Assembly: GCA_021234155.1 (NCBI GenBank)
Contig: JAJEKV010000197.1
Coordinates: 1-64,000, forward strand
Length of the DNA: 64,000 bases
Reading direction: 5' to 3'
From: Isoetes taiwanensis
Taxonomy: Eukaryota; Streptophyta; Lycopodiopsida; Isoetales; Isoetaceae
Shown here: piece after piece, positions 1-10,154 of the stretch
How the letters are laid out: every line of letters begins with the position of its first letter
Position numbering within the stretch: position 1 is the stretch's first letter
The notes under the pieces: generated by a model
Databases searched by the model: none
Seen by the model: the letters and a program-made list of their open reading frames with translations, nothing else
Told to the model about the DNA's origin: nothing
Made by a program: the position numbers and the translations under genes

Positions 1-165
1 CACATTGTAGGTGTAGATTTTGCACTTACAGACTTCTATACGATTCCTAAAGGCATCACAGTCTTTTCTTCTGTGCTTGAATCATCCTTTCAAGGTTTTA
101 AGGAGCCATATTGTTTTTATCTAAATAGATTTTCTGCTGAAGACAAAACACTGGTATTTGCTTGA
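1..165 (+). pseudogene. CYP710A-like cytochrome P450 fragment (sterol C-22 desaturase family)
   Basis: The frame starting at base 1 is open to a TGA at 163-165 and reads the region just before the haem-binding loop of a plant CYP710A: TIPKG, then a VFxSVxESSFQGFxEP block, then a degraded form of the FDPDRFS motif in which only RFS survives. CYP710A enzymes desaturate the sterol side chain at C-22 (beta-sitosterol to stigmasterol) in the ER. The haem cysteine motif that should follow is absent, because the frame stops and no P450-like sequence resumes. The upstream part lies outside the window. I read it as a decayed copy. An exon end with a retained intron is less likely, since the FDPDRFS motif itself is damaged. 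Confidence 0.7.
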
Positions 166-1600
166 GTTTTTGTGAGCATTACTCTAACTCTCTGCTTTTT
201 TCTATCATTTTGAAGCATTTTTGTTCTATTCTATTCTGAAGCACTTTTATGCAGGATGGTCTGACAGTTGCTTTCACTGATTGCTTCTCCACTCGGAGCC
301 ATCTTTGCCATGCCTCAGGCCCCGGTTTTGTGTCATCACCTATCGAAGACTTCTATAAGTTTTACCTTAGTCCAGCACCTTGGTGGCTCATGTGCCATCG
401 CCATTGCTGCCGCTAGCGCCAGTCCCATTTTCCCACTACAAAAGCATCGCCCTCCCATATATTTGTACTTTCATTAAGGATTTTGTAGAATCTGCATTAA
501 GGGTGTTGCAAGTGGATTTGCCTTGCCTTTGTAGATTTTCTAGAGATAATATTTTCCTTCAATTCTTCTATCAGACTGGTGCAAGTTGTAATATAAGCGT
601 GCATGATTTATTTCTCAAAACATATATTCAACAGTGCAGGCATTTTGCTGTCCTGGTTGAGTACATTCTTCAAACACAACTTATACATTTAGAAAATGGT
701 TGTTGCCATTCACTCAGCAGTGCTAAAGAATTACTTTGTAAGTTTTTCTGACAAGTTTTTTATATTCTTGTGTTGATGCGGCAGCACTCAAGAATTGTTA
801 AATCTTGGAGTGACAAGTCAGTCTCTTATGCTGCAAGACGAGTTCTGCTAATGTTAGGTCAACATCCTGATCGGAAACTTGGTTTATTATTATTTTGTTA
901 CCAGTAAAACATGTGATAAAGTACTAAAAGATAAGCGACAGACATAGCAATCTTTTCTAACGTGATGTTAAGGCTAAAGTGCCACAATTATTGGACTCAT
1001 AAATCATGGTTAAGATCATCACAATCTCACCACTGATAGGTGACCAATTAAATTTGATTCAAGTGTTGATGTATAAGTGCTGGAACCAACATAGCTGTGG
1101 CAGATAGTACTTCTACATAGTGAAGTTGGCATGTGAATAACCCCTTGAGCTAGGTGGTGCACACAAGGCCATCAAGAGGACCTATGACTTATGTAAAAAG
1201 ACAGAATTGTACCAACACATACTTTGCAATGCATGAAGAATAAAGAATGTATTCTAAGACACAATGGCCAATTCTAATATTGTGTTTTCCCGTATCTAAT
1301 CTAAACATATATAAAGATTATAGGAAGACTCTATTCTTTTATTTGTGCTTCTTTAAAAGACACTTGGCAATCGCTTGCGAATGCGCCTTCCAAAGCAAGT
1401 ATGATAGGTATAGGGATTTACATTTTTCCTCGTTTAAATTCCAGCTTGCTGCCATGAAAGTTTAACAGCTATTGTCATTTGTCTGTGTGGCTATCAAAAG
1501 ATGATCTTCTGAAATGGATAGAAAAATATCTAATTGTCGCTTGCTGCCACTCTTGCTGCATTCTCGTGCTTGAGCATCAGCACAACTCCTGGGATATCAC
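166..1600. other. Non-coding stretch, no recognised gene
   Basis: AT-rich sequence. The longest open frame (380-751, +, 123 codons) matches no family I know and has no promoter or splice context that I can defend. A short ATTCT run at about 222-236 resembles the retroelement tails seen elsewhere in the window. Confidence 0.5.
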
Positions 1601-1603
1601 TCA

Positions 1604-1765
1604 AAACTTCTAGCATATGAGGCGAAAATGCCACAAAATGCTAGAAGTTCTGATATGAGGTCAAAATGGCGATCTGAGTTCCGAGCTTTCGCATCTGAGT
1701 TCAGAGTTCAGAACCACATCTGAGTTCTAAGTTCAGAACTTCTAGCATATGAGGCCAAAATGACG
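1604..1765. repeat. Degenerate local direct repeats
   Basis: The string AACTTCTAGCATATGAGG occurs near 1605 and again near 1738, each followed by a CAAAATG- or GAAAATG-like stretch. Shorter variants (TGAGTTCxGAGTT, TTCAGAAC) lie between them. This is a small decayed tandem repeat and not a coding region. Confidence 0.6.
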
Positions 1766-2089
1766 ATCTGACGACAGTGTAATTCGGGACAGTTTCGGTG
1801 GGAGATCAGATCCTCACGAAAGAACATGCTGAAGACTCTACGCAGATCGGGCGCCTCAAGATCATGGTCCTGAACGCCGGCACCACATTTGATATGTATC
1901 CTAGATGTTATTGCAGCGGAACAACATGGCAAGTACGGCATGCCCTTACTCTGTGCAAAACCGGTAAGCAGAGGATCAACTTACGCGATGGCATCCTGCT
2001 CCATCTTTGCTTTCAAAATAAAAAATCTTTGCTCATTTTTGCATTGCCATCTTGAAACTATAGGTGTTGGCTCTTGCTACGGCAATATT

Positions 2090-2195
2090 CTTGGAATCAG
2101 ATATTCTATAGATGTTTACAGATCTATTACCAATGTTCACAGATCTATTGGTCTCCGTGGACGTTAAAAAAAACTATTCTATTCTATTCCAATGT
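2090..2195 (+). mobile_element. Retroelement 3' end with ATTCT tail
   Basis: The segment ends with TATTGGTCTCCGTGGACGTT, an A-run, then three ATTCT-type pentamers. The same terminus, a short TTGG-containing hairpin plus a GGACGTTAAAA block followed by a microsatellite, recurs at about 21580-21640 and, inverted, at 11095-11150 where it closes a recognisable LINE. Only the 3' end is visible here; no ORF survives upstream. Confidence 0.45.
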
Positions 2196-3864
2196 CTGTT
2201 TTAGTGTGATGCTTATGAGCTTTTGGGCGTTCGTTGCAAATATAGCCAGGCTATATAGCTCTGCAGCATGATAAATTTTCAAGGGAACATGAGAACGAAT
2301 GCAGAACACAGATTATGGGCTTTTGGTCTTCATAATATGTAACACCCAGCTTGCATTCCTTAATGGAGCATATGGCTTCAATATTGTCTAATATTGAAAG
2401 CCATGTCTATACAAAATATTTTTGCCTTCTCGAACTATGGACGTTCTTATTAAAGTCAACCTTTAAATGTTCCAAGTTCACAAAAAATTCCCAATAGCAC
2501 TTGGGCATCTCCACTTGCTATCTCCATAATCTACAGTAATGTACAACTAGAAATGTGGTGTTTTTGTCAATCTGTTGAAGTAGATCTTAATTATGCTATG
2601 GGATATGTGTCGATTGCATGCATCTATTTGGATGCATGCAGTGGAAAAAACACTCGTTTCATCATTGGGTATCTTTAACACCCGATAATTTTTTAGCCGA
2701 ATCTTATACACAAGGTGGCCTTTGCACCAAGTCGAACAAAAGAATTGCTCGCGACGGCCCGCAATAAAGTTCTTGTATGGATAACTTCTTAGGGTGCTAA
2801 CAGCTTTGAGGTATAATCACTATTGATTGGGAACAATGATAATTCTACTGACCTTGTTGATCTAGTTTCTCTCGAAAGTCTATGGCGAGTAGATGAGCTA
2901 AGTGGTATAAAAAGATATTTTTTCCCTTACGGACATACTTGCAGAAAGTGAACAAGAAGATGAAGGGGACTTTTCTCGTAAAGAAGCACCCCTTGATATT
3001 AAAGGAATCAACGTCACTTGTTATTTGCTAAAAGTGATATTTTTTGTGACTATGAATATATATTTAATCATATTTTTTGGGTTCCTAGTGAAAATGTGGT
3101 TTTTTTTTCTTGCGTAGATTTTTCAACACTTTTTTGCAACCGCCCCCTAAAAACAGCATAAATTTGAGTTTTTGAAAAAGGGATCTGCAATTGCACTACA
3201 GGTCATTAGTGCGTTTGATCCGTCACCTTCCTCTATGGAACATTTAGTCCAGTTTCACTCACTGCAAAATTAAGATCTTGGTGCGAATGTAGGATACATA
3301 GTCATTTTTTGAGACAAATTGCTTAACAATTAGGATTCGAAGCCAGAGCCCCATGAATACTTCCGCTATTCGTAATCCATACATGACAACAAAATATATA
3401 CCTATGCACAACATGCTAGGACAACCAACATAATATCAATGCTTGCCATCATAGTTGCTCTTCCCTCTTGGAGTAGAATAACATTGTGCCCCAATCTCGT
3501 GGTCTCAAAAAATCCAAAAGAATCTCCTATGATTGTGGAAGAAATTATTAAACAAGATATTATGAGAACAACCACTACTTGCTAGTATGTCCAAATTTCT
3601 ATATTCTTGCTATCCTTTCATTCGTTCGAAACTTAAAAAACCAGCTCCCTTTAAAAAATGTGGCCAAATCTGTTCATTTTGCTAGCTCTTTGCTCTTCTA
3701 AGATTTCATCAAGTATATCTTGGTGAATGAATCAAGCTCCTCATCAAGTGCAATCTATATTAAAAGGGATTTCCTTCCTCACAACTCAAAGAAGTTCCTC
3801 ACATTAATTGCATTTTCTTGCGTCATAATATGAACAAGTTAGGATTCCCACAAATTTTGAATAG
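2196..3864. other. Non-coding stretch
   Basis: No recognisable gene or element. It is AT-rich with many stops in all frames. A B-box-like string (GATTCGAAGCC, near 3333) has no matching A box, so I do not call a tRNA or SINE. Confidence 0.4.
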
Positions 3865-3953
3865 ATGGACATTAACAGTGGGTGTTGCCCCACAACTTTG
3901 AAACCAGAGAAATGTTCATGGTGGCCTTGACTGTCGTGATAAATTTCTTGTAT
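3865..3953 (+). repeat. Foldback/terminal repeat family, decayed copy
   Basis: This is homologous to the hairpin at 20848-20943. Both share GACATTAACAG-like and GAAATGTTC sequence, a GGCCTTG centre, and the end GATAAATTTCTTGTA. In this copy the GC-rich palindrome has lost most CpG sites through C-to-T or G-to-A changes, so the stem is imperfect. Confidence 0.55.
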
Positions 3954-5011
3954 AAGTAATGCAGATGTTTGATCTCATTTACCTTCATCTAATCTTATAG
4001 AAACCCAAACACAAGCCCATGCTTATGTGAAGCAACCCTTAGCACTCGTTTGCTAATTTATAGTTTCTCTCTTTATGTAGCAGCTTTTATCTCTTGATTT
4101 TGCTTTCCTAGTGCCTTTGCAAATTCAAACTATTTGGCCATTTGTTTATCTCGCATTCAACTGCACACAAATCTTTACAAGCACAATAACAAATTGCTTC
4201 TTTATTTTTTCTCTGAACGTTAGATGGATTGCATTTGCATGCTGAAAATAATAACCTGAGGTTTTATAAGTTTTCACTCTAGAATTTAGAGGTAAAAAAT
4301 GACCTTAATCCATAGTGGACACTTTTGGTGACGTAATGAACAACACCTTTAAATTATGCAATTATTCTTCCAAAATTATAATGCGGAATAAACTTCGTAT
4401 TCTCAGGAGCGGCGCCGCTTCCCCTGCACTGTGCTTTCTTCTTCCAGAAATCCTTGGCTATGGCCTGCTTCTTGCTCTGAGCAATATAAAAGATCAATTC
4501 AAGGCATTGAGAAGGAGCGATTTGAAGCTTTCAAGGTGTGTATGTCTTTAGCAGTCAATCGCCGATGAAGCTTAACTGCAAAAGCCGGAGGAGCTAGAAA
4601 TTTCCCTCTTTTTCTGCTTTGCGTCTCCCGTCTTGGCCTTTCTCATATTCTGGACATGGTTTTGCACACTAATTGCTTCCTGCTACTTTTACCCCAGCAA
4701 AGAAAGACTGTCGTTGCTCTTTTGTTGCCGATTTCCTTGAGGACATCCCACAAAAAATACTCTAAATCATTTCCTGTTTCTGGAGGCTAGGTTTGAATGG
4801 GACCTTTTAAAACCCGTCTTCTGAACTTCTAAGCAAAAAATTGGGACCTCTTCAATCGATGCTAAACCAAACCGGCAGATTGCATCATTTCGACAACATT
4901 TCCTGCCTGCAAACTGCGCATGAAGGTCGGCTATGGGGTTCTGGAACTTCTACAAAACTATGTGGCATAACTAGATAGGTGGAAATTTAAAGGTGCCGTT
5001 CATTACGTCCT
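3954..5011. other. Non-coding stretch
   Basis: No recognised gene. A 78-codon open frame at 4315-4551 has no family resemblance that I can see. Confidence 0.4.
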
Positions 5012-5109
5012 GTAATTGCCATGAGTCGGGCATTCCGGCCGTAAAGGGCACTGGCGGCGCTGCCAAACTCGGCGGCGCACTCGCCGTATGCTCGACTCAT
5101 GGCAATTAC
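5012..5109. repeat. 98-bp GC-rich foldback (MITE-like)
   Basis: GTAATTGCCATGAGTCG at 5012-5028 is the perfect reverse complement of 5093-5109. Allowing one mismatch, the arms extend to 22 bp. The 54-base loop is rich in GGCGGCGC and its complement. It lies about 175 bp upstream of the CCAAT box of the cysteine-rich peptide gene. No clear target duplication is visible, so it could be a miniature transposon or a structured regulatory element. Confidence 0.6.
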
Positions 5110-5285
5110 CTAGTACATAAAACCAGTGCACTAATACATTAATACTTGTTATTTGCTACCGAAGGCACCACTCCAACAGCAGGGAAAAAACGTGCAAGAA
5201 TTTAATGTGAAGTTTGCTATCCAGAGCTTATCCACAGGTCACGAGTTGATCAGTTCTTATCCGAGGATAACCCAAAGAAAGGTAG

Positions 5286-5330
5286 CCAATCAATTCTGAT
5301 CCTAATACAAGGAGAGGATTTACTATAAAT
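5286..5330 (+). promoter_or_regulatory. CCAAT box and TATA box of the small peptide gene
   Basis: CCAAT lies at 5286-5290 and TATAAAT at 5324-5330, 37 bases before the ATG at 5367. A start site about 30 bases downstream of the TATA would leave a very short 5' leader. Spacing and order match a standard plant core promoter and support the small ORF as a real gene. Confidence 0.55.
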
Positions 5331-5366
5331 TCTAATCAGGAACTGTGCGTTGTAGGTAAGGTTGAA

Positions 5367-5576
5367 ATGGCGAGTAAGAATGCGGTTCTGATGCTGCTGA
5401 TAATTAGTGTAGTGTGTGCAAAGGAGGCGCTTGCTTTTGATGAATGCACAGCTGACTCCGAATGCTGCCCATCCACCAAGCCCTGTGAGGCTGGAAAGGC
5501 TTGTGTCTGTTACGAAACATTACCTCAGATCTGCTTCTGCTATAATGGACCTGTTTCAGCCCTTCCCCTTCTTTAA
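5367..5576 (+). CDS. Small secreted cysteine-rich peptide (8 Cys), function unknown
   Basis: The 69-residue protein has a classical signal peptide: basic residue at 4, hydrophobic core 7-18, likely cleavage after A23 in the EALA context. The mature part of about 46 residues has eight cysteines at 27, 33, 34, 40, 46, 48, 56 and 58, spaced C-x5-C-C-x5-C-x5-C-x-C-x7-C-x-C. The adjacent CC pair recalls cystine-knot peptides, but the spacing is not that of plant defensins, LTPs, snakins or hevein that I know. It has an upstream TATA/CCAAT pair and a single exon. The likely location is the apoplast. Defence and cell-signalling roles are both possible; neither is shown. The C-terminal tail (VSALPLL) is hydrophobic and cysteine-free. 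An overlapping frame at 5416-5619 is a shadow. Confidence 0.65.
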   Translation: MASKNAVLMLLIISVVCAKEALAFDECTADSECCPSTKPCEAGKACVCYETLPQICFCYNGPVSALPLL

Positions 5577-6493
5577 CTGGTTTTGCCCTTTGGCCATACT
5601 ACTACTTATAGCACTCTAAGTATTCAGCCTTGTTTTGTCCTCCCCATCTCTCAATACAGCAAATGCTATTGTAACACTCATCTTTAAAACAGTATTGTCT
5701 TGTTCGCGTCTGTCTTCATCTGCTTTTTAATAATATAGCCTTGACTTCTAAGTTGTTGTACTGAGAATCGTTTCAGTTTCTAATATCAAGATGCTTAGAA
5801 TTTCCTGTCGGTTTTGGACAGAGTCAGATGCTTTGCATATGGAAAAGCTCCACATCTGTATACAAGAATTTCTTTCTACTTGCAAATTTCTTTCTACTTG
5901 CAATTCTGCTGTGGAAGATGTGAATTAGTAGTATTAGTGAGTTTTGTGACCAAAAGAAGAGGACTCTTCAGTACGTATATCTCATTTCATGAGGCCGAGT
6001 ATGACTTAAGTCCCATGGTGATCCAGATGGCCTGCCTTTGCCTAAACTCATAGATAGAATAGATAGAAGCAAGGGGAATGATTGTAAAGAAAGTCCCCAG
6101 AAGGAATCCTAATGATCTAGGATATAAGATAGTATATCTGCAACAGTTCTTGGGACACTTTCGTTTTACAGTTCTTCTCCCTTACTTATCTTTCTTCTTT
6201 CGCATAGCAGCCAGGCTAGAACCAGAAGTGACCAGTGCCTTGAGACTAGAGGCCCTCAATAAATTTGGCACAAGGGCTAAGATAAACTCCTTAGTCTCTT
6301 CCAGCGCATACACAAACCACCACACACGGATTAATCATATCCAAGGTGTTCCCCATATCCTTATAGATCTTCTATGGTATTTTTCAAGTTGATAGTTATT
6401 ATAAGCAGTCTAGTTCAGAGTCCTAAACCTCCTGAGTCTCTCCCAACTACTAGCCATTGTCATAAAACATACCAACTGCTATCCATATTATCG
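5577..6493. other. 3' flank of the peptide gene and non-coding sequence
   Basis: An AATAAT-like polyadenylation element sits near 5728, about 150 bases after the stop. Open frames at 5814-6053 and 6078-6392 match nothing I recognise. A short direct duplication of CAAATTTCTTTCTACTTG occurs at about 5867-5900. Confidence 0.4.
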
Positions 6494-6672
6494 CGCATTT
6501 CTCTTGCGAACTTGTGATCTTGCCAATATTAGGCTTATGAGATACTTATAACATGTAGAACTTATCAATAAAGTTTCTGGTTCGCATTTCTCTTGCGAAC
6601 TTGTGATCTTGCCAATATTAGGCTTCTGAGATATTTATAACATGTAGAACCTTATCAATAAAGTTTTTGCGC
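6494..6672. repeat. 89-bp tandem duplication
   Basis: Two adjacent units (6494-6582 and 6583-6672) share nearly all bases, including CGCATTTCTCTTGCGAAC and TTATCAATAAAGTTT. A shorter echo of AAGTTTTTGCGCA follows directly. No coding potential. Confidence 0.8.
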
Positions 6673-7374
6673 AAGTAAAGTTTTTGCGCATGTATTGTGG
6701 GAGAGTATTCTCGCAATGATTGGAACTAAGATTTGGGTATGGTATTGTATAAAAAATCATATAATTGAGTCAGTTTGAGCAGCTTGTTGAAATCGTGCTA
6801 TCTCTGGAGGGTTGAAACCATTTGGAATTTCTCTTCATTCCATTAAAACAAAGGTTCCTTTGGAATTGTTTCATTTCCAAAATCCGAAATGACTGACGAG
6901 TCGGTTTTCCGAGACTCTTGGAAGGAGAAGCTATGTCATCTGCCAATGCTACAGCCAACCCTCCTTTTGCGGTTCGAAATGGTGCCCTTGATCCCGCTCC
7001 GCCCGATTGGCGAATCCCTCCGAAAATTTCAGAGAGCATTCGTAAGATTTATTTTGAATAAGACTAGTTTCGGTTCCGCTGAATGTTATGTTGAAAGGAC
7101 TTTAAGTTAAGTCCTTTGGAAGTTCAGTGGTCTTGTTCTATTTTGGAGTTTTTTTGGATGCCTTTGTTTCAATGGTTTGAAAACATAAAGATGTGGAGCC
7201 AAAATCTGAAGGTTTGGATGCGTGCAAAATAAGGTATGGCGGCCCTTAACTATTCAATTTTGCATGAACCAAATACAACTTTGACAAATAAAGTTGTGTT
7301 TTTTCACGGGTATGAACGAATGGTAAAAATCTGAGACCATGTAAATCCACAACACTTAGGCTTCAGCATTGATC
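6673..7374. other. Non-coding flank with possible gag-like remnant
   Basis: A GC-richer patch at 6885-7060 carries an 89-codon minus-strand frame (6770-7039) and a plus-strand frame reading PPDWRIPPKISESIRKIYFE. Neither is a family I can name. A decayed retroelement is the likeliest source. Confidence 0.3.
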
Positions 7375-9540
7375 CTAGATGCCAGAAGCCTCATAACAGC
7401 CTGCCATCAAGACATAAGCTGAAGCATCTTTATTGTCCAACCTGAGTATGGACTCGAAGGCAATCTTCCCCACCACCACATTTCTCCATTTCCTGCAAGC
7501 ACCTAGCAGGGTTTTCCACATCATGAGATCAGGCTCAAAAGGCATGTTCATTACCACACCCAATGCATCATCCAGTTGATTGGCACGTCCCAGGAGATCA
7601 ACAATACAGATGTAATGCTCAATACTAGGAGTGATCATATAGGCCAAGCACATTGTCTGGAAATACTTTTTTCCATCATCGACACGACCAGCATGACTGC
7701 ATGCTGTCAGCACAGATAGAAATGTTATGCCATCTATTTCGAAACACTCTTTCTGCATTCTTCTAAAAAGACCAGAAACATGTTTGAGGTCCCCTTGGTG
7801 AGCATAGCCTGCTAAAAGTGCATTCCATGCCACTGAGCCTTTCGTGTGCATTGACTTAAAGACCAGCTCAGCATCAACCATGCTCCCACATTTACCATAA
7901 AAGCCAACCAGACAGTTTGCCACAACGATATCATCTATAAATCCAGCATTACAAATTTGAATATGGATCTTCTTACCAGTTTCTAAAGCTCCTAAATTTC
8001 CACACGCCTTCAATGCCGCAACATAAGTTATAGCATCTGGAACAAAGCCATCATCCTGCATACGCATAAATAACTGAAGGGCCAAACTACTTTCTCCTTT
8101 TTCTGAATATCCAAATATCACGGCACTCCATGACACCACATCATGATATGGCATTCTGTCGAATACCTGACGGGCGCGATCCATGCTCCCACATTTGGCA
8201 TACATGTCCACAAGGGTGCTCAGCACAAAAATATCTGATTCAAATCCACTGTTTGCAAGTTTAGAGTGTAAATCTAGTCCCTTTTTGAGGCACTCTATTT
8301 TGATAAGATTCCCATCCACTTGTTTACCTTCTTCTTTTGCTGAGCAACTAGCACATGCCTTCAGTGCAGCAACATAAGTTCGTTCATCTGGTGCGAAACC
8401 TTCTGCTTGCATGTAGGAAAATAATTTCAAGGCCAACTCACTTTCACCACTTTCTGCATATCCAAATATCAAAGTGCTCCACAATACCACATCCGGATGT
8501 GGCGTTCTATCAAACACCCAGCGAGCATGTACCATGCTTCCACATTTGGCATACATATCCACGAGGGCACAAGCCACAAATAGGTTCAATCCATAACCAC
8601 CCTTTGCAAGATGAGAGTGGATTGATATGCCCATCTCCAAACATTCTGCTTTGTTTGCAACTTTGTCTGCTGTGCAACCAGAACATGCTTTCAGTGCAGC
8701 AACATAAGCTCGTTCATCTGGCAAAAACCCATTTTCCTGCATCTGTGCGAATAACTCCAAAGCCAATTTGTTTTCTGCAATTTCAATGTATCCATATATC
8801 ATGGCGTTCCATGATACTGTATCATGTTGGGGCATTTTGTAAAAGACCTGACAGGCGTGGGCCATGCTTCGACTCTTGGCATACATATCAACAAGGGTGT
8901 TTGCCACAAAAAGTTCAAACTCATGGCTGGTTTTTGCAAGCTGAGAGTGAATACTTATACCCTTTTCCAGGCACTGTATTCTCAAGAGTTCCCTATCTGC
9001 TTGCTTTCCTTTCGTCACACAGCTAACACATGCCTTTAATGCAGCAACAAAGGTTCGAGCATCTGGTGTATAGCCTTCATTTTGCATGCACTCAAATAAC
9101 TCAATAGCCAACTCACACTCTCTACTTTCTGCATACCCAAATATAACAGCATTCCATGATACCAGATCACGATGCGGCATTCTGTCAAAAACATAACAAG
9201 CATCTAATCTGCTTCCACATTTGGCATACATGTGTATCAGGCTATTACCCACAAAAATTTCCAAGTCTTGACCATTTACAATCACATTTGCATGAATTCT
9301 CATGCCAGCTAACTGGTTCCTAGATGTGCTGCAAGCTTTTAATGCAGCAAGCAAGATAGAAAGACTTGGCCGCACCCCATTATTCAGAATTTTATCATAA
9401 ATTATGATTGGCTCCATACCATTACTCCTGGTATTGTAAAGATCATTCAAATAAGGAGACCCATTGCCACTAACATAAGACCTTTCATGGTGGTGTATCC
9501 TCGTAAATTGTCTAAATTTTTTGAATTGAATTATGTTCAT
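7375..9540 (-). CDS. PLS-type pentatricopeptide repeat (PPR) protein, truncated in the E motif
   Basis: The single-exon ORF has 721 codons. The first in-frame ATG is at 9540, with an in-frame stop not far upstream. The basic N terminus (MNIIQFKKFRQFTRIHHH) suits an organelle transit peptide. It is followed by P, L and S repeats with the hallmark blocks LVDMYAKCGSM, VFDRMPxxDVVSWxAxIFGY and AALKAC. Three of the AALKAC blocks are followed by an unusual Cys/Lys-rich spacer of about 10-12 extra residues before an ECLxxG helix, so the repeats form near-identical modules. The protein ends in the E motif (WKTLLGACRKW to YEASGI); E+ and DYW are missing. The stop TAG sits where the family usually has Trp-Asp, the next codons read DQC and then a TGA. 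Such proteins bind organelle RNA one base per repeat pair, often for C-to-U or U-to-C editing. Without DYW it would need a partner, or it is a decaying gene. Confidence 0.85.
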   Translation of the reverse strand: MNIIQFKKFRQFTRIHHHERSYVSGNGSPYLNDLYNTRSNGMEPIIIYDKILNNGVRPSLSILLAALKACSTSRNQLAGMRIHANVIVNGQDLEIFVGNSLIHMYAKCGSRLDACYVFDRMPHRDLVSWNAVIFGYAESRECELAIELFECMQNEGYTPDARTFVAALKACVSCVTKGKQADRELLRIQCLEKGISIHSQLAKTSHEFELFVANTLVDMYAKSRSMAHACQVFYKMPQHDTVSWNAMIYGYIEIAENKLALELFAQMQENGFLPDERAYVAALKACSGCTADKVANKAECLEMGISIHSHLAKGGYGLNLFVACALVDMYAKCGSMVHARWVFDRTPHPDVVLWSTLIFGYAESGESELALKLFSYMQAEGFAPDERTYVAALKACASCSAKEEGKQVDGNLIKIECLKKGLDLHSKLANSGFESDIFVLSTLVDMYAKCGSMDRARQVFDRMPYHDVVSWSAVIFGYSEKGESSLALQLFMRMQDDGFVPDAITYVAALKACGNLGALETGKKIHIQICNAGFIDDIVVANCLVGFYGKCGSMVDAELVFKSMHTKGSVAWNALLAGYAHQGDLKHVSGLFRRMQKECFEIDGITFLSVLTACSHAGRVDDGKKYFQTMCLAYMITPSIEHYICIVDLLGRANQLDDALGVVMNMPFEPDLMMWKTLLGACRKWRNVVVGKIAFESILRLDNKDASAYVLMAGCYEASGI

Positions 9541-10105
9541 GAGCAATAATACCACTCTATCAAGTCATAGCTATATTGCACAAAATGTTTGACAAATGGG
9601 ACAACATAATGCACCTGATTTATACGTACTTTACCAGTGTTGTAGTCCCATAGTATGGATGGTTCATGAATATGGTATTTCCATTTACCACCCTGCATCT
9701 GTTTACAGCCTTGTCTTTTAGGAGCAAATTCATGGGCCGCCGTCTTTTGGTGCTCAAGTTCTGTTGCCGCTCCGGTAGGTACTAATCCCATCTTCATTAT
9801 TAATGTTCGATAGATTTTGCAGAAGCAAGGCCTAACTAAAACATTTGCCGTCCCAGATTTTCGAATAGTTGCTCGATGCTACGATGTTCACACGCAGCAA
9901 CCTAAACCATTAAGAATACATGTTTCGAGCTGAGGACGATATAACTTTACTGTTGAATGTCCGAAACACAACAGGAAAATTGAATAATCCTACTATTAAA
10001 GGGAACAATACGAGATTTCTTCAATAGGGTCTCAAAAATTTCCCAACGCTTCCCTTGGGCAAACTTTGTAATTCTGCTTTTATAACACACTTTTTTATTC
10101 AATAG
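9541..10105. other. 5' flank of the PPR gene
   Basis: This is the likely promoter and leader side of the PPR gene. An 86-codon minus-strand frame (9537-9797) overlaps the PPR start in another frame and matches nothing that I recognise; it may be a uORF or chance. No clear TATA box found. Confidence 0.35.
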
Positions 10106-10146
10106 ATGTAGACTGGGTCGGACCCAAGTCCAAACCCAGTCTACAT
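10106..10146. repeat. Perfect 13-bp inverted repeat hairpin
   Basis: ATGTAGACTGGGT at 10106-10118 pairs with ACCCAGTCTACAT at 10134-10146 around a 15-base loop that itself contains GGAC/GTCC. It directly precedes the gypsy integrase remnant. Confidence 0.6.
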
Positions 10147-10154
10147 TCCGGATT

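Noticed and set aside
8355..9026. Plus-strand open frame of 223 codons opposite the PPR gene
   Set aside because: It is the antisense shadow of the PPR repeats, without domain or promoter.
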